Shown here one piece after another: positions 13,990 to 22,242 of a DNA stretch of 28,126 nt. This stretch comes from CAZIHO01 sp964538875 (GTDB lineage Bacteria > Pseudomonadota > Gammaproteobacteria > Chromatiales > Chromatiaceae), in NCBI GenBank assembly GCA_964538875.1, contig CAZIHO010000038.1, positions 1 through 28,126 on the forward strand, given 5' to 3'. Positions within the stretch are counted from its first letter, which is position 1; the number at the start of each line of letters is the position of its first letter. The position numbers and the translations under genes are program-made. A model generated the notes under the pieces. The model saw only the letters and a program-made list of their open reading frames with translations. It had not been told where the DNA came from and did no database searches.

Positions 13990-14550
13990 GTGCGACTCAT
14001 CATTCTAGACCGGGACGGGGTCATCAACCATGACTCGGATGCCTTCATCAAGACGCCCAATGAATGGGTGCCGATCCAGGGCAGTCTGGAAGCCATCGCA
14101 CGGCTCAATCAACACGGCTATCGTGTGGCGATCGCCACCAATCAGTCCGGCATCGCCCGCCGCTTGCTGGACATCGACACCCTGAATGCCATCCATGCCC
14201 AGTTGCACCAGCGCTTGGAGCAGTTGGGCGGGCAAATCGACGCGGTATTTTTCTGCCCCCATGGACCGGATGACCGCTGCAATTGCCGCAAGCCCGGCAT
14301 CGGGATGTTGCAGCAGATTCGCTCCCGCTTTGGCACCGAATTGATCGCGGTACCCATGGTGGGGGATTCCCTGCGGGATATTCAAGCCTATCGGCGGGTG
14401 GGGGGACGAGCGATTTTGGTGAAGACCGGCAAGGGCGCGGCGACCCTGGCGGAACAGGCCAATAGTTTGTACCAAGTCAACATTTTCGACGATCTGGCCG
14501 CCGTGGTGGATTGGCTGTTGCGTCGAATCAATCCCGAGCGAGCCCCATGA
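13990..14550 (+). CDS. gmhB: D-glycero-beta-D-manno-heptose-1,7-bisphosphate 7-phosphatase
   Basis: The 186-residue HAD-superfamily phosphatase removes the 7-phosphate in ADP-heptose synthesis for the LPS inner core. Motif I is LDRDGVIN (nucleophile Asp7, acid/base Asp9), motif II is ATNQSG (49-54), and the GDSLRD block near residue 125 completes the site. The GmhB zinc loop is present as C-P-H...C-N-C (Cys89, His91, Cys97, Cys99) followed by RKP, with a loop shorter than in the E. coli protein. It starts with GTG at 13990, preceded by a GAGG site; no ATG lies nearby. It overlaps plsC by 4 nt (ATGA). This gene next to plsC and gyrB is an arrangement known from pseudomonads and other Gammaproteobacteria. 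Confidence 0.93.
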   Translation: MRLIILDRDGVINHDSDAFIKTPNEWVPIQGSLEAIARLNQHGYRVAIATNQSGIARRLLDIDTLNAIHAQLHQRLEQLGGQIDAVFFCPHGPDDRCNCRKPGIGMLQQIRSRFGTELIAVPMVGDSLRDIQAYRRVGGRAILVKTGKGAATLAEQANSLYQVNIFDDLAAVVDWLLRRINPERAP

Positions 14551-15284
14551 TTCTGTTACGCTCCCTAGTGTACTTCTTCTTCTTGACACTGCTGACGGTG
14601 GCCTGCGCGCTGCCCATGATTCTGCTGCGCAAACCCCTGGGCCGGGACCGGGTGAGTAAGATCGGCAACGCCTGGGGCATGGGCAACCTCTGGCTGCTGA
14701 AGGTCATTTGCGGGCTGGGTTATCGGGTCCGGGGATGGGAAAACCTGCCCGCCGGCAATTGCATCATCATGGCCAAGCATCAGTCCACCTGGGAGACCAT
14801 GTCCCTGCGGGGCTTGTTGCCCTTCAATCAGTGTTGGGTATTGAAGCAGGAACTGCTGCGGGTGCCCCTGTTCGGCGGCGCCCTGCGGGCGTCGGAACCC
14901 ATCGCCATCGACCGGAGCGCCGGCCGGGCGGCGGTAAAGATGGTCATCGACCAGGGGGTGGCCGCGCTCCGGGAAGGACGCTGGGTGGTCCTGTTCCCCG
15001 AGGGGACCCGGGTTGCGCCGGGGCAGCGCGGCAGGTACGGCGGCGGCGGCGCCCTATTGGCGGAGCGCAGCGGCTATCCGGTGCTACCCATTGCCCATAA
15101 CGCGGGCACCTATTGGCGGCGCCGGGATTTGAAGAAATATCCGGGTACGGTGGAGGTGGTGATCGGGCCTCTGATCGAAACCCGGGATAAAAAGGCCTCG
15201 ACCATTCTCCGGGAGGTGGAGGAATGGATCGAGGCCCGGGTAGCCGAGCTAGAGCGGGACCATCCGCCTACACATCCAGGTTAG
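14547..15284 (+). CDS. plsC: 1-acyl-sn-glycerol-3-phosphate acyltransferase
   Basis: The protein has 245 residues. It adds the second acyl chain to lysophosphatidic acid to give phosphatidic acid at the inner membrane. An N-terminal membrane segment covers about residues 6-27. The acyltransferase motif I reads K-H-Q-S-T-W-E (His78 to Glu83), the HX4E variant seen in one proteobacterial subgroup in place of HX4D. Motif III is F-P-E-G-T-R (150-155). The ATG at 14547 overlaps the gmhB stop; the frame stays open upstream to 14511, but that part is inside gmhB and has no hydrophobic character. The 3' end overlaps the 3' end of gyrB by 17 nt on the opposite strand. Confidence 0.9.
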   Translation: MILLRSLVYFFFLTLLTVACALPMILLRKPLGRDRVSKIGNAWGMGNLWLLKVICGLGYRVRGWENLPAGNCIIMAKHQSTWETMSLRGLLPFNQCWVLKQELLRVPLFGGALRASEPIAIDRSAGRAAVKMVIDQGVAALREGRWVVLFPEGTRVAPGQRGRYGGGGALLAERSGYPVLPIAHNAGTYWRRRDLKKYPGTVEVVIGPLIETRDKKASTILREVEEWIEARVAELERDHPPTHPG

Positions 15285-17673
15285 ACACGTACTTGGCGTT
15301 GGTTTCGATGAATTCCTTGCGCGGCTCCACCTGATCGCCCATCAGGGTGGTGAAAATCTCGTCGGCGGCCACCGCGTCCTCGATATTGACCTTCAACAGG
15401 CGGCGGGCGTCCACGTTCATGGTGGTCTCCCACAATTGTTCCGGATTCATTTCCCCCAGTCCCTTATAGCGCTGGATGTGCTGTCCCTTGCGGGCCTCCG
15501 CGAACAGCCAATCCACGAAGCTGGCGAATGAGGTCACCGCCACGCGCTTGTCGCCGCGCATGGCAAAAGCGTCTGGCTCCAACAGTCCCAACAGATCCTG
15601 GCCGTAATGCTTGAGGCGGTCGTAATCCACCCCGGAGAAGAACTCCCAGGGCAGCAGGCTGTCGTGCTCCACCCCGTAGATGTAACGGCGCGCCCGGATA
15701 CCGGGTGATTGGCCTTCCGCGTCCGGGGCTGGCTCGATCTGGTAGGAAATGCCGGCGGGCACGTCTGCGTTCATGTGGGACTGCAATTGCTCGCACCAAG
15801 CGGCCAGCGCCTCCGGCGTGTGGCGCAGTCCGGCGTCCAGGGCATCCATGGAGATGAGCATTTCCAGAATGGCCCGGTCGTGGCGGATCGCCAGCCGGTC
15901 GATGATGGCCGAGGCTTCCAGGTAACGGTCCACCAGGTATTTCAATCCGCTGGCCGCCAAGGCTGGCGCCGCTGAATTGACGTGCAGACGCACGTCTTCC
16001 AAGGCGGCCTGCAACAGGTAGGCATTCAGTTCGGCGTCATCCTTGAGGTATTGCTTTTGTTTGCCCTTTTCCAGCTTGTACAGGGGTGGCTGGGCGATAT
16101 AGATATGGCCCCGGTCGATCAGAGCCGGCATTTGCCGGTAGAAGAAGGTCAGCAGCAGGGTACGGATATGGGCGCCGTCCACGTCGGCGTCGGTCATGAT
16201 GATGACCCGGTGATAGCGCAGTTTGTCCGGGTTGAATTCTTCCCGGCCGATGCTACAGCCCAGCGCGGTAATCAGGGTCGCCACTTCCGCCGAGGACAGC
16301 ATCTTGTCGAAGCGGGCCTTCTCCACGTTGAGAATCTTGCCCTTGAGGGGCAGGATGGCCTGGAAACGCCGATCCCGTGCCTGCTTGGCGGAACCGCCGG
16401 CCGAGTCGCCCTCCACCAGGTAGAGTTCCGACTGGGACGGGTCCTTCTCCTGGCAATCCGCTAGCTTGCCCGGTAATCCGGCGATGTCGATGACGCCCTT
16501 GCGGCGGGTGAATTCCCGGGCCTTGCGCGCCGCTTCCCGGGCGCGGGCCGCTTCCAGCAATTTGGTGGCAATGATGCGGGCGTCGCCCGGATTTTCCTCC
16601 AGGTATTCGGTCAGCAGCTCATGGACCAGGCCTTCCACCGCCGCCTTGACTTCCGACGAGACCAGCTTTTCCTTGGTCTGGGAAGAAAACTTGGGATCCT
16701 GAATCTTGACCGACAACACGGCGGTCAGACCCTCCCGGGTGTCATCGCCGCTGGTGGCCACCTTGTATTTTTTCAGCAGGCCTTCCCGTTCCACGTATTG
16801 ATTCAGACAGCGGGTCAGGCCAGTGCGAAAGCCAATCAAATGGGTGCCGCCATCTTTTTGCGGAATATTGTTGGTGAAGCAAAACACGTTTTCCTGGTAA
16901 GACTCATTCCACTGCATGGCGAGTTCCACCTGGATTTTATTACGCTCCGCAACAAAGGAAATGACCTTGCCATGGATGGGCGTTTTGTTGCGGTTGAGGT
17001 GCTCCACAAAGGACACGATGCCGCCCTTGTATTCGAACAGGTCCTGCTTGCCCGATTCTTCCTCGCTGAGCAGGATGCGAATCCCTGAATTCAAAAAGGA
17101 TAATTCCCTCAGCCGTTTGGCCAACACGTCGTAATGAAATTCCGTGCTGGTAAAAATTGTTGCACTGGGTTTGAAGCGCACCTCGGTGCCGGTAGCGGAG
17201 GTATCGCCGATCTCCCGCAGTGGATAGCGAGGCACGCCCAAGTGATATTCCTGCTCGTATAGATGGCCATTGCGGGAAACCCGCAACTTCAGGTATTCGG
17301 ACAGGGCATTGACCACGGATACGCCGACCCCATGCAATCCGCCGGAAACCTTATAGGAGTCATCGTCAAACTTGCCGCCGGCATGGAGCACAGTCATGAT
17401 GACTTCCGCAGCGGACACCTGCTCCTCTTCGTGGAGGTCCACCGGAATTCCGCGTCCGTTGTCCCGCACCGTCACCGAATTGTCCAAATGCACCGTCACC
17501 TGGATTTCGGTGCAATAGCCGCCGAGGGCCTCATCCACCGCGTTATCCACCACTTCAAACACCATATGGTGCAGACCGGTGCCGTCATCCGTATCGCCGA
17601 TATACATGCCGGGGCGCTTGCGTACCGCGTCCAGACCCTTTAATACCTTGATATTGGTAGAATCGTAGGTCAT
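15268..17673 (-). CDS. gyrB: DNA gyrase subunit B
   Basis: The 801-residue subunit is close to the E. coli length of 804. The GHKL ATPase part is clear from the start (NIKVLKGLDAVRKRPGMYIGD, then the VVDNAVDEAL Bergerat box and the GLHGVGVSVVNALS loop). The TOPRIM part has EGDSAGGSAKQARDR, the PLKGKILNVEKAR block and the DADVDGAHIRTLLL metal site. The C-terminal tail ends KYVSNLDV after the GLGEMNPEQLWETTM block. The large insert between the TOPRIM halves is of the gammaproteobacterial type. The ATG at 17673 is chosen over the 17745 start because GyrB proteins begin at MTYDS-like sequence. gyrB stands apart from dnaA-dnaN-recF here. A short inverted repeat lies upstream. Confidence 0.97.
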   Translation of the reverse strand: MTYDSTNIKVLKGLDAVRKRPGMYIGDTDDGTGLHHMVFEVVDNAVDEALGGYCTEIQVTVHLDNSVTVRDNGRGIPVDLHEEEQVSAAEVIMTVLHAGGKFDDDSYKVSGGLHGVGVSVVNALSEYLKLRVSRNGHLYEQEYHLGVPRYPLREIGDTSATGTEVRFKPSATIFTSTEFHYDVLAKRLRELSFLNSGIRILLSEEESGKQDLFEYKGGIVSFVEHLNRNKTPIHGKVISFVAERNKIQVELAMQWNESYQENVFCFTNNIPQKDGGTHLIGFRTGLTRCLNQYVEREGLLKKYKVATSGDDTREGLTAVLSVKIQDPKFSSQTKEKLVSSEVKAAVEGLVHELLTEYLEENPGDARIIATKLLEAARAREAARKAREFTRRKGVIDIAGLPGKLADCQEKDPSQSELYLVEGDSAGGSAKQARDRRFQAILPLKGKILNVEKARFDKMLSSAEVATLITALGCSIGREEFNPDKLRYHRVIIMTDADVDGAHIRTLLLTFFYRQMPALIDRGHIYIAQPPLYKLEKGKQKQYLKDDAELNAYLLQAALEDVRLHVNSAAPALAASGLKYLVDRYLEASAIIDRLAIRHDRAILEMLISMDALDAGLRHTPEALAAWCEQLQSHMNADVPAGISYQIEPAPDAEGQSPGIRARRYIYGVEHDSLLPWEFFSGVDYDRLKHYGQDLLGLLEPDAFAMRGDKRVAVTSFASFVDWLFAEARKGQHIQRYKGLGEMNPEQLWETTMNVDARRLLKVNIEDAVAADEIFTTLMGDQVEPRKEFIETNAKYVSNLDV

Positions 17674-17758
17674 GAGATTGAATCCATCCGAATGAGTCGT
17701 GGGAAACGCCGCCCAGGGATATGGGCTCCCTGATTGCGCCGACACTTCCCAGCGCCGG

Positions 17759-17787
17759 GGCTATCGCCGCATGGTTTCACGATAGCC
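17759..17787 (-). repeat. 8-bp inverted repeat upstream of gyrB
   Basis: GGCTATCG (17759-17766) and CGATAGCC (17780-17787) are perfect inverse complements around a 13-nt spacer, about 86 nt upstream of the gyrB ATG. It may be an operator or a leader hairpin. The 272-bp space between gyrB and cpoB shows no gene. Confidence 0.45.
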
Positions 17788-17851
17788 TATGCAACCCCTA
17801 ATGATCTCATGAAGGCGGCCTGAAGGCGACCCTGGGGGACCCCATTAGTCT

Positions 17852-17882
17852 AAAAAAATCCTTGTTCGCTCAAATGCTTGAG
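17852..17882 (-). terminator. Possible terminator for the Tol-Pal operon
   Basis: In minus-strand reading the small hairpin CTCAA-GCAT-TTGAG (17869-17882) is followed after 10 nt by seven T (17852-17858). The gap between hairpin and T-run is longer than in a classical intrinsic terminator. A stronger stem, GCCCGGCC/GGCCGGGC (17912-17932), lies closer to the cpoB stop but lacks a T-run. Together they plausibly end the transcript that finishes with cpoB. Confidence 0.35.
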
Positions 17883-17945
17883 TGGGTCGGGCGGGCGGGT
17901 GCGGAGACTGGGCCCGGCCGGGTGGGCCGGGCGCCGTATGGGGAG

Positions 17946-18854
17946 TTAGCGGCTATCCTTGCGCATCTTGTCCAGGCGCTGTTGGGCCAGCTTGGCCTCG
18001 GTGCTGGAGGAATAGCGCTCTATGATCTGGTTGAAGGCCTGCTTGGCCTTGGCCCAATTCTGTTGGTCGTAATGGATATAGCCGATCTTCAGCAAAGCGC
18101 TGGGGGCCTTGGCGCTCTTGGGGTAGAGTTCCAATACCTTGTTGAATTCAGTCAGGGCGGCGCCGAAGTCCCGGTTCACATAATGGGCTTCACCGAGCCA
18201 ATACTGGGCGCTGTCCGCCTGTCCCCCTTGCCGGTTGCGGCTCAGATAGCTATTGAAACCACTGATGGCCTCGTTGTAATGGCCTTGCCGGAGTTGCTCG
18301 AACGCCTTTTTGTAAAGGGCGTCGCCGCTGTCGCCTCCGGAACTGGGGCTGGCATCCACGACCGGCGCTGGCGTTGGCCCCCGATCCACGGGTGGTGCCC
18401 GATCCGGCGGTGGTGCCCGATCAGGTGGTGGTGCCCGATCTGGCGGTGGTGCGGATCGTTCCGCCGTTGGCCGGTCCACGGAAGAACCGGGCGGTGGTCC
18501 AGGGGGCGGACGAGATGCCGGACCCCGGGGCTCCACCGGCGCCGGTTCCGGTTCCGCGCGCCGGGTGGCACGGGGCTCGCTGGGCGGCGCGTCCAGGGGT
18601 TCTGGATCGGAAAAGGTATCCCGCTGACGGCCGGATGGGCGACGTTCCTGGGTGTGACCCTGCATTTCGACTTCGCCCCGCAACCGCTGTACCTCCCGTT
18701 GGAGTTGCTCCACCTGGAGCACCAGTTCCGACAGGCTTTGGTTGTGCAGGGTTCGTTCCAGCCGGTCAACCCGCTCTTCCAAGCTCGGATGCCGTTGCCC
18801 GTAGGCCAGTCCGGTCAGGGCCAGGAGAGCCATCCCCAGCAGGTATGGACGCAT
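17946..18854 (-). CDS. cpoB: Tol-Pal system protein CpoB (YbgF)
   Basis: The 302-residue periplasmic protein has a signal peptide (MRPYLLGMALLALTGLAYG, about 1-19). The N-terminal coiled coil (about 25-70, LEERVDRLER...LVLQVEQLQREVQRLRGEVE) would trimerise. A long Pro/Arg/Asp-rich linker and three TPR units near the C-terminus follow (residues about 185-300: DALYKKAFEQLRQGHYNEAI, DSAQYWLGEAHY, APSALLKIGYIHYDQQNW). CpoB links Tol-Pal constriction to peptidoglycan synthesis through PBP1B. The linker is much longer than in E. coli and contains a hexapeptide repeat, APPPDR, encoded by four 18-bp DNA units at 18383-18454. The ATG at 18854 has an AGAGGA site 8 nt upstream; the frame beyond it runs back into pal. 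It follows pal by 13 nt. Confidence 0.92.
   Translation of the reverse strand: MRPYLLGMALLALTGLAYGQRHPSLEERVDRLERTLHNQSLSELVLQVEQLQREVQRLRGEVEMQGHTQERRPSGRQRDTFSDPEPLDAPPSEPRATRRAEPEPAPVEPRGPASRPPPGPPPGSSVDRPTAERSAPPPDRAPPPDRAPPPDRAPPVDRGPTPAPVVDASPSSGGDSGDALYKKAFEQLRQGHYNEAISGFNSYLSRNRQGGQADSAQYWLGEAHYVNRDFGAALTEFNKVLELYPKSAKAPSALLKIGYIHYDQQNWAKAKQAFNQIIERYSSSTEAKLAQQRLDKMRKDSR
18383..18454 (-). repeat. Four 18-bp tandem repeats inside cpoB
   Basis: Units of 18 bp start at 18383, 18401, 18419 and 18437, each beginning GATC and containing GGTGGTG. They encode about four copies of a P-D-R-A-P-P hexapeptide in the linker between the coiled coil and the TPR domain. The copies differ at several bases, so the array is not brand new, but it could vary in copy number between strains. 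Confidence 0.8.
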
Positions 18855-18867
18855 ACGAATGATCCTC

Positions 18868-19434
18868 TTAATACACCAACTCGACGCGCCGGTTCTTGGA
18901 CCAGGCGGATTCGCTATGTCCACTTTCGGCCGGGCTTTCTTCGCCATAGGACAGGGCGTCCATCTGACGCTCGCTGGCCCCTTCTGCCATCAGGAAGCGC
19001 TTGACGCTCATGGCGCGGCGCTCCCCCAGGGCCAGGTTATATTCCCGGGTACCCTGCTCGTCGGTATGGCCCTGGAGATTGACCCGGGCCTGGTTGGTGG
19101 CCGACAGGTACCGGCCGTGAGCGCGCAGAATGGTCTGGGAATCGGAGCGGATCTCGCTGCTGTCGAAATCGAAATAAATCACCCGCTTGCTTAGGGGGCT
19201 ATTTGGATCGTCCAGGGCGCCGCCAGCACCACCAGCGCCCCAGCGGCCGCCACCGGGGCCGTCACCCAGCCCGCGGCTGGAGGAGCCGTAGCGGTCGGAG
19301 CCGTCCCCATAACCTCCGGCGCCGTCACCCACGGCGGCACCGCCTTCCCCCTCCTTGGTGTCCGTGGTGGAACAACCGCCCAGCAAGGCCGCCAGCGCCA
19401 GCGCTGCGCCCAATTTGACGAGATAGGCTTTCAT
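18868..19434 (-). CDS. pal: Peptidoglycan-associated outer-membrane lipoprotein Pal
   Basis: The 188-residue precursor has a lipoprotein signal with the lipobox L-L-G-G-C (Cys21). A long linker rich in Gly, Asp and Ser (22-75) is much more glycine-rich than in E. coli Pal. The OmpA-type domain (about 82-188) has the diaminopimelate contacts Asp125 (GHTDEQG) and Arg140 (GERRA), and the terminal NRRVELVY. Pal anchors the outer membrane to peptidoglycan and binds TolB. The start at 19434 is preferred over in-frame ATGs at 19449 and 19440 because the GGAG site is 9 nt before it; the longer form would add five residues. It lies 47 nt after tolB and is followed closely by cpoB. Confidence 0.95.
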   Translation of the reverse strand: MKAYLVKLGAALALAALLGGCSTTDTKEGEGGAAVGDGAGGYGDGSDRYGSSSRGLGDGPGGGRWGAGGAGGALDDPNSPLSKRVIYFDFDSSEIRSDSQTILRAHGRYLSATNQARVNLQGHTDEQGTREYNLALGERRAMSVKRFLMAEGASERQMDALSYGEESPAESGHSESAWSKNRRVELVY

Positions 19435-19481
19435 TTTCATCAACTCCATAACTGATTTTTAGGATGTGAGCTGGCGCCGGA

Positions 19482-20780
19482 TCAACGCACGATGGGAGAC
19501 CAGACCGGCTCCCGCACGTCGCCGTCCGCCACCGCCAGCCGTTGACGCACCCGTCCGTCCACGGAAACTGCGGATAATTCTCCCCGGCCACCGCCCCTGG
19601 TGCCGTAAATTACCATGCTGCCGTTAGGCGCGAAACTCGGCGACTCATCCAGTTCCCCCTTGGTGAGGGGTTCCATGACGCCAGATTTGATGTTCAACAG
19701 CGCGATTTGGAAGCGTCTGCCACTGTCCCGGGTGACCAACACCAGGGATTTACCGTCCGGCGAATAGGAGGCCCGGGCGTTATAGCTGCCCTGGAACGTG
19801 ACCCGCTGTTCGGCGCCGCCGGCGGCGGGCACCCGGTAGATCTGGGGCTGGCCGGCCCGGTCCGAGGTAAAGACGATGGACTGACCGTCCGGGGACCAGG
19901 CCGGTTCGGTGTCGATGGCGAAGTGATTGGTCAAGCGCCGCAGGTTGCCGGAGGCGATGTCCAGCACATAGATGTCCGGGTTGCCGTCCTTGGACAGGGT
20001 CAGGGCTAGGGAACGGCCGTCCGGGGACCAGGCCGGGGCGCTGTTGATGCCCTTAAAGGAGGCCACCTTGCGGCGCTGGCCGCTGTAGATGTCCTGGATA
20101 TAGATCGCGTGTTGCTTGTCCTCGAAGGACACATAAGCCAGGCGCCGGCCGTCCGGGGACCAGGCTGGGGACAGCAGGGGTTCGCTGGAGGTGACCACGG
20201 TCTGGGGGTCGTAACCGTCCGAGTCCGCGACCCGCAACGATACGCGCCGGTTGCCCTTGCTGCCTTCCTCGGTGATGTAGGCAACCCGGGTGGCGAAGGC
20301 GCCGGGGGTGCCAAGCAACTTCTCGTAAATCAGATCCGCGATACGGTGGGCGGTAAAGCGCAGATCCTTGGCGCTGCTGGTGACGCTGAAGCCGATCAAC
20401 TGGTTGCCCCGGGGCACGTCCAACAACTGGAACATGACCTGGTACTGACCGCCGCCCTTGGACTCCACCTTGCCGACCACCAGGGCGTCCTGGCCCAGGG
20501 TACGCCAATCCCGGAACTGGACTTCCTCGCCACTGTGGGGCTTGGCCAGCATATCCCGCTCCGGCAGGGTCTTGAAGCGACCGCTGCGCTTCAAGTCCGA
20601 GTCGATGACGGCACTGACTTCCGCCGCCGCGCCACCGGGGGCGGCGAAGGGGACGATGGCGACCGGGATGGCGCCTTCCACCCCCTGGGTGATGTCGATG
20701 GTTAGGCCGCCGGCGGCATGGACCAAGCTTTGCCAGCAGGTCAAGGCCACCAGGACAATCAGTCGTTTCATGGGTTTCAT
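19482..20780 (-). CDS. tolB: Tol-Pal system translocation protein TolB
   Basis: The periplasmic protein has about 432 residues and a signal peptide (cleavage near VHA-AGG). The N-terminal alpha/beta domain (about 25-165, with IPVAIVPFAA and FRDWRTLGQDALVVG) is followed by a beta-propeller whose blades carry the repeats W-S-P-D-G (three copies), Y-S-P-D-G and F-A-P-N-G between about 205 and 400. TolB binds Pal and is released by TolA. The first ATG (20780) overlaps the tolA stop as ATGA. A second in-frame ATG at 20771 has the G-rich ribosome site at better spacing, so the true start may be nine bases later. Length is normal for the family. Confidence 0.96.
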   Translation of the reverse strand: MKPMKRLIVLVALTCWQSLVHAAGGLTIDITQGVEGAIPVAIVPFAAPGGAAAEVSAVIDSDLKRSGRFKTLPERDMLAKPHSGEEVQFRDWRTLGQDALVVGKVESKGGGQYQVMFQLLDVPRGNQLIGFSVTSSAKDLRFTAHRIADLIYEKLLGTPGAFATRVAYITEEGSKGNRRVSLRVADSDGYDPQTVVTSSEPLLSPAWSPDGRRLAYVSFEDKQHAIYIQDIYSGQRRKVASFKGINSAPAWSPDGRSLALTLSKDGNPDIYVLDIASGNLRRLTNHFAIDTEPAWSPDGQSIVFTSDRAGQPQIYRVPAAGGAEQRVTFQGSYNARASYSPDGKSLVLVTRDSGRRFQIALLNIKSGVMEPLTKGELDESPSFAPNGSMVIYGTRGGGRGELSAVSVDGRVRQRLAVADGDVREPVWSPIVR

Positions 20781-22234
20781 CCCCCCTTTCTCGGGTCAAA
20801 CTCAAAAGTAATCACGCGAAATTTCTCAAACAGGCTACCGCCCGGCACCGGCAGGGGCGCCGCCTTGCGGACCGCATTTTCCACCGAGCGGTCAAAGGCC
20901 GGGTCGCCGCTGCTCTTGACCACCCGCACTGCCAATACGTCGCCGCTGGCGTCCAAGCGGACTTCCAGGGTGCAGGCCAATTGGCCACTGCCCGGCGGGC
21001 GCACCCAGTTACGTTCGATGGTTTTTCTGATCTGGGATTGATAGCGGTTAATTTCACCGTCCTGGCGCTCGGCGTCCATGGCGGCCTTGAGTTGGGCCTC
21101 CCGTTCCGCCTTGGCGGCCGCTTCCGCCTTCCGGCGTCCCTCCTCCTCGGCTTTCTTGCGTGCCGCGTCTTCCTCCGCCTTTTTCCTGGCGGCTTCTTCC
21201 GCCTTGCGCTCCGCGTCTGCCTTTTTCCGGGCTTCGTCCTCGGCGGCCTTCTTGCGCGCCGTCTCCTCGGCAGCCTTGCGGTCCGCCTCCGCTTTCTTGC
21301 GTGCCTCTTCCTCGGCCTTTTTCTTGTCCGCTTCGGCCTTCTTGCGCGCCTCTTCCTCAGCCGCCTTGCGTTCCTCTATTTTTTTTTTCTCGGCCTCGGC
21401 TTTCTTGCGCGTCTCTTCCTCGACCGCTTTGCGCTCCTCCGCCTTCTTGCGTTCCGCTTCCGCTTTGCGTTCCTCGGCCTTTTTCTTGTCGGCTTCGGCT
21501 TTTTTGCGCGCTTCATCTTCGGCCTTGCGTTCCTCGGCCTTTTTCTTGTCCGCTTCGGCCTTTTTGCGCGCCTCTTCCTCGGCCACCCGGCGCTCGTCCG
21601 CCTTTTTGCGTTCCGCGTCGATCTTGCGGCGCGTTTCTTCTTCCGCGTGGCGTTCGTCCTCCGCCTTGCGCTTGGCTTCCTCCGCCTGCTGGCGGGCCTG
21701 CTCCGCCTGGTGGCGGCGCGTTTCCTCTTCTTCCTTGCGGCGCTTGGTTTCCTGAAGACGTTGTTCTTCTTGCTTGCGCTGGGCTTCCAATTCTTGCTGG
21801 TGTTGCTTCATCTCGTTGATGCGGCGGGTCTCCTCGGCGCGATGCTCGGCATCCGCCCGTTCCCGCTCCTGACGTTGACGCTCCATGTCCACCAGGCGCT
21901 TCTGTTCTTCCTGATGCTTGCGTTCCATATCCATCAAGCGCTTTTGTTCTTCTTGCTGTTTGCGCTGCAGGTCCGCCAAGCGCTCCTGCTCCCGCCGTTC
22001 GGCGGCGGCCTTTTCCGCCTGGGCTTGCTCCTCCGCCTGCTTGAGCTTGGCGATTTCCTGCTGCACCTTGCCCTTGTCGACGATTTGGGCCTGCACCACT
22101 TGCACCTCGGGCATGCCCTGGGGTGGTGGCGGGGTGGGCGTCAAGCCCCCCCAGATCAGCAGCGCTACCAACAGCGCGTGCAGCATGACGGCCAGCAGGA
22201 CCGCCAGGGGGTTGCGACGAAGGAGGCTCCACAT
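20777..22234 (-). CDS. tolA: Cell-envelope protein TolA
   Basis: The protein has 485 residues, longer than the 421 of E. coli. One N-terminal membrane helix (about 11-30, LAVLLAVMLHALLVALLIWG) leads into a very long helical domain rich in Lys, Glu and Ala (about 50-385), which spans the periplasm. The C-terminal globular domain (about 395-485) is preceded by RYQSQIRKTIERNWVRPP and contains the VRVVKSSGDPAFDRSVENAV segment, as in TolA/TonB-type domains. It uses the proton motive force through TolQR to pull on TolB-Pal. The helical domain contains a 60-bp near-tandem repeat (21465-21584). It begins 8 nt after tolR and its stop overlaps the tolB start. Confidence 0.95.
   Translation of the reverse strand: MWSLLRRNPLAVLLAVMLHALLVALLIWGGLTPTPPPPQGMPEVQVVQAQIVDKGKVQQEIAKLKQAEEQAQAEKAAAERREQERLADLQRKQQEEQKRLMDMERKHQEEQKRLVDMERQRQERERADAEHRAEETRRINEMKQHQQELEAQRKQEEQRLQETKRRKEEEETRRHQAEQARQQAEEAKRKAEDERHAEEETRRKIDAERKKADERRVAEEEARKKAEADKKKAEERKAEDEARKKAEADKKKAEERKAEAERKKAEERKAVEEETRKKAEAEKKKIEERKAAEEEARKKAEADKKKAEEEARKKAEADRKAAEETARKKAAEDEARKKADAERKAEEAARKKAEEDAARKKAEEEGRRKAEAAAKAEREAQLKAAMDAERQDGEINRYQSQIRKTIERNWVRPPGSGQLACTLEVRLDASGDVLAVRVVKSSGDPAFDRSVENAVRKAAPLPVPGGSLFEKFRVITFEFDPRKGG
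21465..21584 (-). repeat. 60-bp tandem duplication in the tolA helical region
   Basis: Two adjacent 60-bp units (21465-21524 and 21525-21584) are nearly identical, differing at a handful of positions. They encode two copies of a 20-residue K-K-A-E-A-D-K-K-K-A-E-E-R-K type helix. Shorter versions of the same unit continue through the domain. This is repeat growth within a low-complexity helix and may differ in number between strains. Confidence 0.75.
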
Positions 22235-22242
22235 GGCCGGGT

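Noticed and set aside
18383..18454. CRISPR-like short repeats
   Set aside because: The 18-bp units are contiguous, without spacers, in frame, and encode a hexapeptide in cpoB.
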